Positions 18,322 through 26,405 of a stretch of DNA of 64,000 nt are shown here, in pieces. Position numbers and translations under genes: made by a program. The DNA lies in NCBI GenBank assembly GCA_013204985.1, contig JABMLG010000002.1:124001-188000 (forward strand). The letters are read 5' to 3'. Positions within the stretch are counted from its first letter, which is position 1. The number at the start of each line of letters is the position of its first letter. Source of the DNA: Microbacteriaceae bacterium VKM Ac-2855 (GTDB taxonomy: Bacteria; Actinomycetota; Actinomycetes; Actinomycetales; Microbacteriaceae). The notes beneath the pieces were generated by a model. It saw only the letters and a list, made by a program, of their open reading frames with translations, searched no databases and was not told the DNA's origin.

Positions 18322-19785
18322 GTGGAACTTAGAGACGTCCTCCGACTTCTCCGCGATCACTGGCTGGCCATCGTCGCGGCGATCCTGCTCGGAACGATCA
18401 TCGCTTTCGGCTGGTCCCTGACCCAGAAGGCGGTCTACCAGGCCGACTCGCAGGGCATCGTCACGGTGCCGGCGAACGTGGACGGTACTCAGGCCGTGTA
18501 CGCGCAGCAGGTCGCCGACGCGCTCGCGAAATCGAAGGTGGCCTCCTACCTGCCGATCGCCACCTCGCGCGATGTCGCCAGCATCGTGATCGAGAATCTC
18601 GGTCTCGACGTCGACCCGTCCTCCCTGATCGGCAACATCTCCATCGGTTCCAGTGTCGACAGCGCCGTGATCACCGTCTCGGCCCGCGCCTCGACCGGTG
18701 AGGGCGCGCAGAAGCTCGCGGACGCGTGGGTCACGGCTCTCGCGACCCGGATCCAGCAGATCGACGGCGGCGGCGACCCGACCGCGACGGCGACCGTCAC
18801 GCTCGAGACCGTCCAGGCCGCCGCCATCCCGGGCTCGCCCGTCTACCCGAACGTGCGCCTCGTGCTCGGTATCGGCGCGCTCATCGGCCTCGTCGGCGGT
18901 CTCGTCTACGCGTTCATCCGCAACACTCTCGATCGCCGCATCAAGACCGCCGAGATGGTCGAGCGTCTCTTCGACCTCCCCGTGGTCGGTACCCTGCCGA
19001 TCGATAAGCGTCTGACCGCCGACAACCGCATCGTCCCCGAGGCCGACACGACCGACTACGTCTCGGCCGACGGCCGGCACGCGCTGGCCGAGTCGTTGCG
19101 CGAGCTGCGCACCAACCTGCAGTTCATGAACGTCGACAGCCCGCCCCGGATCATCGTCGTGACCAGCCCGCTCCCCGCGGACGGCAAGTCGACCGTGACC
19201 GCGAACCTGGCCGTCACCCTCGCCGCATCCGGTCAGCGCACCGTCGTCGTCGACGGCGACCTCCGTAAGCCCACCGTGGCGAAGGCCTTCGGGCTGGTAC
19301 CCGGCGTCGGCCTGACCGACCTGTTGATCGGCAAGGCCGAACTGCAAGACGTCCTGCAGCCGTGGGGCCCGTCCGGCAACCTGTGGATCCTCGGCGCGGG
19401 TTCGATCCCGCCGAACCCGTCGGAGCTGCTCGGCTCGAACGGGATGGACATCCTCCTGCACGAGATCGCCCGCGAGGCGATCGTGATCGTGGACGCCCCG
19501 CCGCTGCTGCCCGTCACCGACGGCGCGATCCTCACGGCCCGCACCGACGGTGCGCTCGTGGTCATCTCGGCCGGCAAGACGACCACGGATGAGTTGGCCA
19601 AGGCGATCCAGAACCTCGAGCGCGTCAGCGGACACACCCTCGGCGTCATCCTGAACCGCGTTCCGCCGCGTGGACAGATCGGTCGCGGCTACGGCTACTA
19701 CTACACGAGCTACTACGGCACCGACCGCAAGGGGGCGGCACCGGACAGCCCCGCGCCGACATCGGCGACGGTCGCGCAGCACTGA
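18322..19785 (+). CDS. Wzc/CapB-type BY-kinase with Wzz chain-length domain
   Basis: A 487-residue inner-membrane protein that controls length and export of an exopolysaccharide. The N-terminal Wzz domain has two membrane helices (about 14-34 and 180-200). The cytoplasmic kinase has Walker A SPLPADGKST (282-291), Walker A' VVVDGDLRKP (308-317) and Walker B VIVDAPP (388-394). A tyrosine cluster lies near the end (Y457, 459-461, 464, 465), the usual autophosphorylation site. GTG at 18322 follows GAGGAAA by nine bases. Its stop overlaps the phosphatase start, which gives a classic kinase-phosphatase pair. Confidence 0.93.
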   Translation: MELRDVLRLLRDHWLAIVAAILLGTIIAFGWSLTQKAVYQADSQGIVTVPANVDGTQAVYAQQVADALAKSKVASYLPIATSRDVASIVIENLGLDVDPSSLIGNISIGSSVDSAVITVSARASTGEGAQKLADAWVTALATRIQQIDGGGDPTATATVTLETVQAAAIPGSPVYPNVRLVLGIGALIGLVGGLVYAFIRNTLDRRIKTAEMVERLFDLPVVGTLPIDKRLTADNRIVPEADTTDYVSADGRHALAESLRELRTNLQFMNVDSPPRIIVVTSPLPADGKSTVTANLAVTLAASGQRTVVVDGDLRKPTVAKAFGLVPGVGLTDLLIGKAELQDVLQPWGPSGNLWILGAGSIPPNPSELLGSNGMDILLHEIAREAIVIVDAPPLLPVTDGAILTARTDGALVVISAGKTTTDELAKAIQNLERVSGHTLGVILNRVPPRGQIGRGYGYYYTSYYGTDRKGAAPDSPAPTSATVAQH

Positions 19786-20462
19786 TGACGTTCCCCGGTG
19801 ACGATGGGATGACCCGCGCCCGACGGCGCGGGCGTCCCTCGTCCCCGTTCGACGGCGGCTCGGGCGAATCGACCGTCACCATCATGTCGGTCTGCACCGG
19901 CAACATCTGTCGCTCCCCCCTGGCGGAGCAGCTGCTGCGGCGGAGTCTGGCTGATGTGACGGTCGCGGACCGCCCCCTCTTCCGCTTCACCGCCGCCGGC
20001 GTCCAGACGCGCGACGGCATCCCGATGGACGAGATGTCGTCTCGCTTCTCGCGGGAACACGGCGGAGATCCGACCGGGTACGTCAGCAGTCGGCTGAGCG
20101 ACGAGCTGGCGGGCGGCGCGGATGTGATGCTCACCATGACCAGGCAGCACCTGGTCGATGCCGCGAGACGGTATCCGGCCACCCTTCTTCGGGGGTTCAC
20201 GGTGCGCGAATTCGCCCGTGTTCTGCCCTTCGTTCTCCGTGAGATCGCGGTTCCGGCCATCGAGGATCCGGCTGCGCGGATCCGAGCGGTCGTCCGATTG
20301 GCCGCTGCGAATCGCGGACGAGTGCCTTCGACCGGTAACGTCATCGACGACATCGAGGATCCGATCGGTCGGAGCGAGCAGACCCATGCTCGCGTCGCCG
20401 ATCAGATCGACGAAGCCGTCACCTCCATCGCGAGCGACCTCCGGGTACTCGTGGCCGGGTGA
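19785..20462 (+). CDS. Low-molecular-weight protein tyrosine phosphatase
   Basis: A 225-residue phosphatase, longer than the usual 150-190, with an Arg-rich 30-residue N-terminal extension. The CX5R signature is VCTGNICRSP with nucleophile C37 and R43, and the general acid is probably D192 in DDIEDP. It should remove phosphate from the tyrosine cluster of the preceding kinase. The start ATG overlaps the kinase stop (TGATG at 19783). An internal ATG at 19809 would drop eight residues. Followed by ugd, another common BY-kinase target. Confidence 0.9.
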   Translation: MTFPGDDGMTRARRRGRPSSPFDGGSGESTVTIMSVCTGNICRSPLAEQLLRRSLADVTVADRPLFRFTAAGVQTRDGIPMDEMSSRFSREHGGDPTGYVSSRLSDELAGGADVMLTMTRQHLVDAARRYPATLLRGFTVREFARVLPFVLREIAVPAIEDPAARIRAVVRLAAANRGRVPSTGNVIDDIEDPIGRSEQTHARVADQIDEAVTSIASDLRVLVAG

Positions 20463-20577
20463 AGATAGCACCACCTAGACACCGGAACGCGTCCGACGGC
20501 GGTCGCGTTCCGAGCTATACCCTGCGGTAAGCGCCGTCATCCCCGTCGGCGTGCTGGCTCACGATTCGGAGAACCCT

Positions 20578-21882
20578 GTGAAGCTTTCTGTCATCGGTTG
20601 CGGATACCTCGGTGCCGTTCACGCGGCCGCCATGGTCGAACTCGGCCACGATGTCATCGGAATCGATGTCGATCAAGCCAAGATCGACGCACTGGCGGCG
20701 GGTGACGCTCCCTTCTTCGAGCCGGGACTTCCCGAGCTGTTGCGCTCGGGCGTCGCCTCGGGGCGTTTGAAGTTCTCGACGAACACGGCCGACGCCGCCG
20801 ACGCGGAGGTGCATTTCATCGCTGTCGGAACCCCGCAGCAGGCCGGTTCGAACGCCGCCGACATGCGCTACGTCGACGCTGCGATCGACGGCATCGCCCC
20901 GTACCTCACCGCCGAATCACTGGTGGTCGGCAAGTCGACCGTGCCCGTCGGCACCGCCTCCCGTCTGGCCGAGCGGATCGCCGGCACCGGCGCGACGCTC
21001 GCGTGGAACCCCGAGTTCCTGCGTGAGGGGTTCGCGGTGAAGGACACCATCAGCCCCGACCGCCTCGTCTACGGCGTGCCGGACGGCGAGCCCGGAGCGT
21101 TCGCGAAGGCCCAGCTCGACGCCGTGTACGCGACCGCCCTGGCTGCCGAGACGCCGTTGGTCGTTACGGACTACGCGACGGCCGAGCTGGTCAAGGTCTC
21201 GGCCAACGCGTTCCTCGCGACCAAGATCTCCTTCATCAACGCGATCGCCGAGATCGCCGAGGTCACCGGGGCCGACGTGACGCAGCTCGCGGATGCGATC
21301 GGCTACGACGCGCGCATCGGTCGACGCTTCCTCAACGCGGGCGTCGGCTTCGGCGGCGGCTGCCTGCCGAAGGACATCCGCGCTTTCACGGCACGCGCCG
21401 AGGAGCTTGGCGTCGGTTCGTCGGTGGCCTTCCTCAAGGAGGTCGACCAGATCAACCTGCGTCGCCGTCAGCGCGTGATCGACGTGGTCGCGGAGGAGCT
21501 CGGCGGTGACGTCTCCGGCAAGAAGATCGCGGTGCTCGGACTCGCTTTCAAGCCCGAGTCCGACGACATCCGCGACTCGCCGGCTCTCGACATCGCGGCG
21601 CGCCTCACCGAGCTGGGTGCCGCCGTGCTCGCGACCGACCCGGAGGCCGTCTCGAACGCTCGCGGCAAGCGCCCCGAGGTCGAGTACACCGAAGACATCG
21701 ACGCGGCGCTCGCCGGTGCGGATGCCGTGGTGATCGTGACCGAGTGGAAGCAGTTCCGCACTCTCGACCCGGCTGCGACGCTCGCGAAGGTCGCCCAGCC
21801 GATCATCGTCGACGGCCGCAACTGCCTGGTGCCCGCCGACTGGAAGGCCGCCGGCTGGACCTACCGCGGCCTCGGACGCTAG
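20578..21882 (+). CDS. ugd: UDP-glucose 6-dehydrogenase
   Basis: A 434-residue NAD-dependent enzyme converting UDP-glucose to UDP-glucuronate for exopolysaccharide synthesis. The NAD motif is GCGYLG (7-12), the conserved NPEFLREGFAVKD region is at 144-156, and the catalytic cysteine is C262 in FGGGCLPKD. GTG at 20578 follows GGAGA by five bases; an in-frame GTG at 20551 lacks a good site. Its place after the kinase and phosphatase genes fits control of sugar-acid supply by tyrosine phosphorylation, as described for Ugd in other bacteria. A GCGAGGGACC palindrome begins 11 bases after the stop. Confidence 0.95.
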   Translation: MKLSVIGCGYLGAVHAAAMVELGHDVIGIDVDQAKIDALAAGDAPFFEPGLPELLRSGVASGRLKFSTNTADAADAEVHFIAVGTPQQAGSNAADMRYVDAAIDGIAPYLTAESLVVGKSTVPVGTASRLAERIAGTGATLAWNPEFLREGFAVKDTISPDRLVYGVPDGEPGAFAKAQLDAVYATALAAETPLVVTDYATAELVKVSANAFLATKISFINAIAEIAEVTGADVTQLADAIGYDARIGRRFLNAGVGFGGGCLPKDIRAFTARAEELGVGSSVAFLKEVDQINLRRRQRVIDVVAEELGGDVSGKKIAVLGLAFKPESDDIRDSPALDIAARLTELGAAVLATDPEAVSNARGKRPEVEYTEDIDAALAGADAVVIVTEWKQFRTLDPAATLAKVAQPIIVDGRNCLVPADWKAAGWTYRGLGR

Positions 21883-21892
21883 CGCATCTCCT

Positions 21893-21963
21893 GCGAGGGA
21901 CCCCACCTCGGTTCGACGGACCCCCGCTCGGAGGGTCCCTCGCACCGAGGTGGGGTCCCTCGC
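21893..21963. repeat. GCGAGGGACC palindromic repeat, copy A
   Basis: Perfect 20-base arms (21893-21912 and 21944-21963, beginning GCGAGGGACCCC) flank a 31-base spacer that holds a second small hairpin (GGACCC 21918-21923 with GGGTCC 21933-21938). It lies between ugd and the oppositely directed tRNA-Pro. Copies B and C are at 26315 and 51658. Probably a bidirectional terminator of REP-like origin. Confidence 0.8.
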
Positions 21964-21989
21964 GGTTGGTGGCACGGCGTCGCGGTATC

Positions 21990-22037
21990 GCAGCGTCGCG
22001 TCCGTGCAGCGTCGCGCTGACGCAGCGTCGCGTTAAC
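21990..22037. repeat. Three tandem 16-bp units
   Basis: GCAGCGTCGCG recurs at 21990, 22006 and 22022 with an exact 16-base period and variable last five bases, then GCAG again at 22038. It has no coding potential and lies just beyond the tRNA-Pro terminator. Confidence 0.75.
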
Positions 22038-22039
22038 GC

Positions 22040-22073
22040 AGAAGGCCGGTCAGCTGATGCTGACCGGCCTTCT
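22040..22073 (-). terminator. Rho-independent terminator of tRNA-Pro
   Basis: AGAAGGCCGGTCAGC (22040-22054) pairs perfectly with 22059-22073 around a 4-base loop: a 15-bp stem nine bases after the tRNA 3' end. The T content past the stem on the minus strand is low, so it is a strong-stem, weak-tail terminator. Confidence 0.75.
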
Positions 22074-22081
22074 CGTGTGTG

Positions 22082-22155
22082 TCGGGGTAGCGGGATTCGA
22101 ACCCACGACCTCCTCGTCCCGAACGAGGCGCGCTACCAAGCTGCGCCACACCCCG
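22082..22155 (-). tRNA. tRNA-Pro (CGG)
   Basis: A 74-base cloverleaf on the minus strand. The acceptor stem CGGGGTG pairs with TACCCCG (one G-U), the anticodon loop is TTCGGGA giving CGG, and the T arm contains GTGGGTTCGAATCCCGC. The discriminator is A; CCA is not encoded. Confidence 0.95.
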
Positions 22156-22253
22156 ATGTGTTCTGCGGCGATCGGCCAGGCCGTTCGCGTTCGAACCTCG
22201 ACAATCCTACCCGATTTTCGCGAGGCCGGACGCCACGGGATGGCCGCCGTGGA

Positions 22254-23204
22254 TCACGGCCGCGGCGAGAGCGTCAGCAGCGTCACCTCGGGCCGGCAGG
22301 CGAAGCGCACCGGGGCGTAGATCGAGGTGCCCACCCCTGCCGAGACGTTGAGGTACGCCGTCCGTAGCGCGTGATCCCAGGTGGAGAACCCGCTGACCTT
22401 CGCGCGCGGGATGTCGCAGTTCGTCACGAGCGCTCCGTAGCCGGGCACACAGACCTGCCCGCCGTGCGTGTGGCCCGCGAGCAGCACATCCGCGCCGCGC
22501 GTGACGAAGTCGTCGAGGATGCGTCGGTACGGCGCGTGTGCGACGCCGATGCTCACCCCGGCGGGGCCGTCGGCTTCGGCCCGCAGATCGTCGACGGCGC
22601 CCGCGACGACATCGATACGGTCCAGGCCCACGTGCGGGTCGTCCACGCCGAAGAACTCGAGCTCGGTGCCGCGGATGGTCAACCGGGCCGCGCGGTTGTT
22701 CAGGTCGGTCCAGCCGAGGTCGTCACGGAGGTACCCGGTGAGCGCGGCGGTGTCGAGCTTGCGGGTGGGGGTCTCCAGTGGTTGCGACGGGCCACGGAAG
22801 TAGCGCAGCGGGCTCTTCGCGCGGGGCCCGATGTAGTCGTTGGAGCCGTGCACGAACACCCCGGGCACCCCCGCGAACGGCTGCAGCGCCTGCCGGATGC
22901 CGACGATGCCCTCGGCGTGCCCGAGATTGTCGCCCGTATCGACGATGAGATCGGGCTGCAGTGCGGTGAGGGAGCGGAGCCACTCCTGCTTCTTACGCTG
23001 CCAGGGGGCCATGTGCAGGTCCGAGAAGTGCAGGACGCGGATCGGTGCCGACCCCGCCGGGAGGACCGGCGCATCCGCTCGACGCAGGGTGAACATCGTG
23101 CGTTCGATGAGCGTGCCCCACACGGCGGCGCCCGCTCCCACGGCGGCGGTGGCCGCGAGGGCCGTGGTCAACGTCGGTCGAAGGCGTCGGGTCATGACGC
23201 TCAT
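22254..23204 (-). CDS. Membrane-anchored metallophosphoesterase
   Basis: A 316-residue calcineurin-like phosphoesterase. One hydrophobic segment (about 12-32) anchors it, and the catalytic domain shows the metal ligands of the family: FSDLH (D62, H64), DTGDN (D92, N93), a GSND variant of GNHE/D (N122) and AGHTHGG near the end. YaeI/YkuE-like proteins of this type are thought to act on phospholipid or lipid-linked phosphates. The start may be ATG 23204 or ATG 23195, which differ by three residues. It is followed on the same strand, 28 bases upstream in coordinate terms, by the PBP gene, so the two are probably co-transcribed. Confidence 0.85.
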   Translation of the reverse strand: MSVMTRRLRPTLTTALAATAAVGAGAAVWGTLIERTMFTLRRADAPVLPAGSAPIRVLHFSDLHMAPWQRKKQEWLRSLTALQPDLIVDTGDNLGHAEGIVGIRQALQPFAGVPGVFVHGSNDYIGPRAKSPLRYFRGPSQPLETPTRKLDTAALTGYLRDDLGWTDLNNRAARLTIRGTELEFFGVDDPHVGLDRIDVVAGAVDDLRAEADGPAGVSIGVAHAPYRRILDDFVTRGADVLLAGHTHGGQVCVPGYGALVTNCDIPRAKVSGFSTWDHALRTAYLNVSAGVGTSIYAPVRFACRPEVTLLTLSPRP

Positions 23205-23232
23205 TCTGCCCGACGCTCCCGTGACCCCGGTG

Positions 23233-25590
23233 TCAGCCGGCGGGAGCGGCGGGCGGGGGAGCGCCCCCACTGACCGAGATGGTGATCAGCGCCCCGCGGC
23301 CCGCTCCCGCGCCGGCCGGTGGATTCGTGCCGGCGACGGTGCCCGCCGGAGCGTCCGAGGGTACGGGAGCCGTCGCGATGGTGGCGGTGAAACCGGCGGC
23401 GCGGAGTCGGCTCTGAGCGTCCGCGGGCGACGAGCCCTTCACATCCGGCACCGTGATCTGCGGAGCTTGCAGCAGGTTGCTCGCCGGCGGGGGGAAGGCC
23501 GCCCCGCCGTACTTGCGATCAGCGACCGTCATGATCCGCGGCCAGATCTGGTGCCGCAGGGTAGCGACCTGGATGCCGTTCGCTCGGACGGCGCGCATGT
23601 TCGTCTCGCCCGAGACGTTGCCGACCCAGACGGCCGTGGCCACGCGCGTGCTGGCACCGACCATCCAGGTGTGCACCGCGTCGTCGGTGGTGCCGGTCTT
23701 GCCGATGTGCGGCACGCCCGTGCCGGTCTGCGAGGCCTGCCCGGTTCCGCTGCTCATCACGGCCTGCAGTGCGAAGTCGGCCGTCGCGGCGACCGCCGGC
23801 GTGATGCCCTCGGTGCAGGTCGACACGGGCTTCGCGAGCTCGGTACCGGTGCGATCGAGGATGCGGTCGATCGCGATCGGCGTGCACACGGTGCCCTTGT
23901 TCGCGAAACCGGCGAAGGCGTTGGCCATGGTCAACGGCGCGATGGTATTGGTTCCCAGGATCGCGGACGGGTTGCGTTCGAGCTCGGTGTCCGTGGCCCG
24001 GTGCACACCCATGGCGGTCGCGGTGTTGCGGATGGCGCAGAGGTCGAGCTGCTCGGCCATACCCGCGAATCCCGTGTTGATCGAGCCGATGGTCGCCTGG
24101 AGGGCGGTGTAGACGCCGCCGTTGCCGCCCTCGTCATTGCCCGGGTTCCACGGCGGTGACGCGTAGGACAGGCCGTCGGGCTCGCAACTGTCGCGGAAGA
24201 CGGTGTACGCGCGACGAACGCCGTTCACCGATTCGCCCAGCGCGTGGCCCTCCTGCAGCCACTCGGCGAGCGTGAAGACCTTGTACGTCGATCCGACCTG
24301 GAACCCGGACGAGCCGCCGTACTCGAAGTCGGTGTTGTAGTTGACGCTGGTGTAATTGGCGCCCGCGACGTCGGGATCGTTGCTGTAGTCCTTGTTCTGC
24401 GTCATCGCGAGGATGCGGCCCGTGCCGACCTCGACCGAGACGCTGGCGCTGCCGATGTTCACCCCGGGCATCACCTTCGGCACGAAGGCGTCCGTGGCCG
24501 AGACCGCGGCTGCTTGCAGATCGGCGTCGATGGTCGTGTGAATCTGGTAGCCGCCGCGGCGGAAGTTCGATTCGCGCTGATCCTGGTCGTCGCCGAATGC
24601 GGGGTCGTTCTTGATCACCCACGTGACGTAGTCGCAGAAGTACGCCATACCGCCCGCCGTCTGGCAGCCGGTACTCGGCTCGGTGATCAGGGGCTGGATG
24701 GGGGTCGCGGCGACTTCCTGCACCTGCGCCGTGGTGAGCTTGCCGGTGTCGTACATCTGCGTCGCGATGTAGTTGCGGCGGGCGAGCGTCTGCTCGTAGC
24801 CGTTCGCGGCCCCGTTCACCTCGTCGGCGGGATCGTCGAAGCGGAACTTCTCGGGGTTGTTCACGATCGCGATGAGGGCGGCCGACTGGGCGACGGACAG
24901 GTCTTTCGCGCTGATACCGAAGTAGTAGTTGGCGGCTGCCTCGATGCCGTAGACGGTGCCGCCGAAGAGCGCGATGTTCAGGTAGCCGAGCAGGATCTCG
25001 TTCTTGGTGTACTTCTTCTCGATCCCGATCGCGAGCTTCATCTCTTTGATCTTGCGCTCGGGCGTCGTCTGCGTGGCCTCGTCGTAGGCGGCGTCGTGCT
25101 CGATCGGGTCCTGGATCGCCTCGGCCTTCTGCACCAGAACGTTCTTCACGTACTGCTGGGTGATCGAGGAGCCGCCCTGCACATCTCCGCCGAGTGCGGT
25201 GGTGGTCGCGGCGCGCACGGTACCGATGAGGTCGACACCGCCGTGCTCGTAGAATCGCGGGTCCTCGGAGGCGACCACGGCGTCCTTCACGGAGGGGGCG
25301 ATGTCGTCCCAGCCGACCTCGACGCGGTTCTGGGCGTAGAAGGATGCGAGCAGCACGTCGGCGCCACCGGAGTCCTTCGCGTAGATGTTGCTGCGCTCGG
25401 CGAGGACACCCAGCTCGAGGTACTCGGGCAGGTTGTCGAATATGCCGATGGTGTTGTTGGTCGCGAGACCGCTGAGGGCGAGGGCGGGGGTCACGGTCGC
25501 GGTGACGAGGACTCCGGCGATCGCGCTCATCGAGAGCAGACCGATGAAACCGCCGAGGACACCGGTAGCCGTTCGATTTTGGCCGGACAT
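23233..25590 (-). CDS. Bifunctional class A penicillin-binding protein with one PASTA domain
   Basis: A 785-residue peptidoglycan synthase. After one membrane helix (about 12-38), the GT51 glycosyltransferase domain shows EDPRFYEHGG (catalytic E109) and QGGSSITQQ (138-146). The transpeptidase domain has nucleophile S434 in STYK, SIN (503-505) and KTG (631-633). A single PASTA domain (about 700-770) and a Pro/Ala-rich end follow. An ATG at 25590 is chosen, with a -10-like TACGCT seven bases upstream suggesting a leaderless mRNA; an ATG at 25638 with GGGAG close by is a real alternative adding 16 residues. It diverges from the small gene at 25657. Confidence 0.92.
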   Translation of the reverse strand: MSGQNRTATGVLGGFIGLLSMSAIAGVLVTATVTPALALSGLATNNTIGIFDNLPEYLELGVLAERSNIYAKDSGGADVLLASFYAQNRVEVGWDDIAPSVKDAVVASEDPRFYEHGGVDLIGTVRAATTTALGGDVQGGSSITQQYVKNVLVQKAEAIQDPIEHDAAYDEATQTTPERKIKEMKLAIGIEKKYTKNEILLGYLNIALFGGTVYGIEAAANYYFGISAKDLSVAQSAALIAIVNNPEKFRFDDPADEVNGAANGYEQTLARRNYIATQMYDTGKLTTAQVQEVAATPIQPLITEPSTGCQTAGGMAYFCDYVTWVIKNDPAFGDDQDQRESNFRRGGYQIHTTIDADLQAAAVSATDAFVPKVMPGVNIGSASVSVEVGTGRILAMTQNKDYSNDPDVAGANYTSVNYNTDFEYGGSSGFQVGSTYKVFTLAEWLQEGHALGESVNGVRRAYTVFRDSCEPDGLSYASPPWNPGNDEGGNGGVYTALQATIGSINTGFAGMAEQLDLCAIRNTATAMGVHRATDTELERNPSAILGTNTIAPLTMANAFAGFANKGTVCTPIAIDRILDRTGTELAKPVSTCTEGITPAVAATADFALQAVMSSGTGQASQTGTGVPHIGKTGTTDDAVHTWMVGASTRVATAVWVGNVSGETNMRAVRANGIQVATLRHQIWPRIMTVADRKYGGAAFPPPASNLLQAPQITVPDVKGSSPADAQSRLRAAGFTATIATAPVPSDAPAGTVAGTNPPAGAGAGRGALITISVSGGAPPPAAPAG

Positions 25591-25656
25591 AGAATTCAGC
25601 GTAACCAAGGCCGGTCGCCGACCTGGCTGTTTTTTCATATTCTCCCGAGGAGATCC

Positions 25657-25827
25657 ATGGCCGTCCCGAGCTGGGAATACATCACGACGCCGCTGATGAT
25701 CCACAACACCACCGCGATCCTGAACACCTGGGGCTCGGAGGGGTGGGAGCTGGTGCAGATCGTCACCGGACCCGAGGGCGGCCTCGTCGCGTACCTGAAG
25801 CGCCCGATCGCCGGGAGCGCGGCCTGA
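25657..25827 (+). CDS. DUF4177-like small protein
   Basis: A 56-residue protein with an aromatic, strand-rich sequence (WEYITTPL, then GWELVQIV) typical of DUF4177 proteins. The function of the family is unknown. GAGGAG lies seven to eight bases before the ATG. Its stop overlaps the start of the RidA-like gene (TGATG), so they are co-translated. It is divergent from the PBP gene with under 70 bases between starts. Confidence 0.8.
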   Translation: MAVPSWEYITTPLMIHNTTAILNTWGSEGWELVQIVTGPEGGLVAYLKRPIAGSAA

Positions 25828-26297
25828 TGGCCGGGGTCGAGGCGCGCCTGGCCGAGCTGGGCATCGAGATCCCCGCCGTCGCTGCTCCCGCCGGGGCGTA
25901 CATCCCGGCCGTGGTGCAGGGCGATCTCGTCTACACCTCGGGCCAGCTGCCCTTCATCGCCGGCGCGCTGCCGGCGACGGGCAAGGTCGGCGACGGCCAC
26001 GAGCTCGTTCCGGCCGACGACGCGAAGGGCTACGCGCGCACCGCCGCGATCAACGCTCTCGCCGCCGTGCAGAGCGTGCTGGGCTCGCTCGACCGCGTGA
26101 CCCGCATCGTGAAGGTCACCGGCTTCGTCGCCTCCGCCCCCGGCTTCAACGGCCAGCCGGGCGTGATCAACGGCGCCTCCGAAGTGCTCGCCGAGATCTT
26201 CGGCGACGCCGGCGTGCACGCCCGCTCCGCGGTCGGCGTGGCCGAACTCCCGCTCGACTCCCCGGTCGAGGTCGAGATGATCGTCGCCTTCGCCTGA
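25827..26297 (+). CDS. RidA/YjgF-like protein
   Basis: A 156-residue RidA-family protein. RidA enzymes deaminate reactive enamine/imine intermediates released by PLP enzymes. The family regions are visible: DLVYTSGQLP near residues 33-42, the helical INALAAVQSVLGSLDRV, and a C-terminal VEVEMIVAFA strand. The key arginine of canonical RidA (R105) is not obvious, so this belongs to a longer subgroup (YjgF/RutC-like, about 150 residues) whose activity may differ. It is coupled to the DUF4177-like gene upstream. A palindromic repeat starts 17 bases after the stop. Confidence 0.85.
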   Translation: MAGVEARLAELGIEIPAVAAPAGAYIPAVVQGDLVYTSGQLPFIAGALPATGKVGDGHELVPADDAKGYARTAAINALAAVQSVLGSLDRVTRIVKVTGFVASAPGFNGQPGVINGASEVLAEIFGDAGVHARSAVGVAELPLDSPVEVEMIVAFA

Positions 26298-26314
26298 CCC
26301 GCCGGCGCCTTCTT

Positions 26315-26385
26315 GCGAGGGACCCCTCCTGTGCGCGTCGGACCCCCTCCGGGCGGGTCCGACGTGCACAGGAGGGGTCCCTCGC
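26315..26385. repeat. GCGAGGGACC palindromic repeat, copy B
   Basis: Two 31-base arms (26315-26345 and 26355-26385) with one mismatch flank a 9-base loop. Outer ends are GCGAGGGACCCCTCC/GGAGGGGTCCCTCGC. It sits between the converging RidA-like gene and acs. The left arm differs from copy C at only two positions. Confidence 0.85.
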
Positions 26386-26405
26386 CGTGCGTCACGGGTG
26401 GCGTG

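Noticed and set aside
25591-25656. Upstream ATG (25638) as the certain start of the PBP
   Set aside because: It has a nearby GGGAG, but with only three bases spacing and within the divergent gene's leader; kept as an alternative only.
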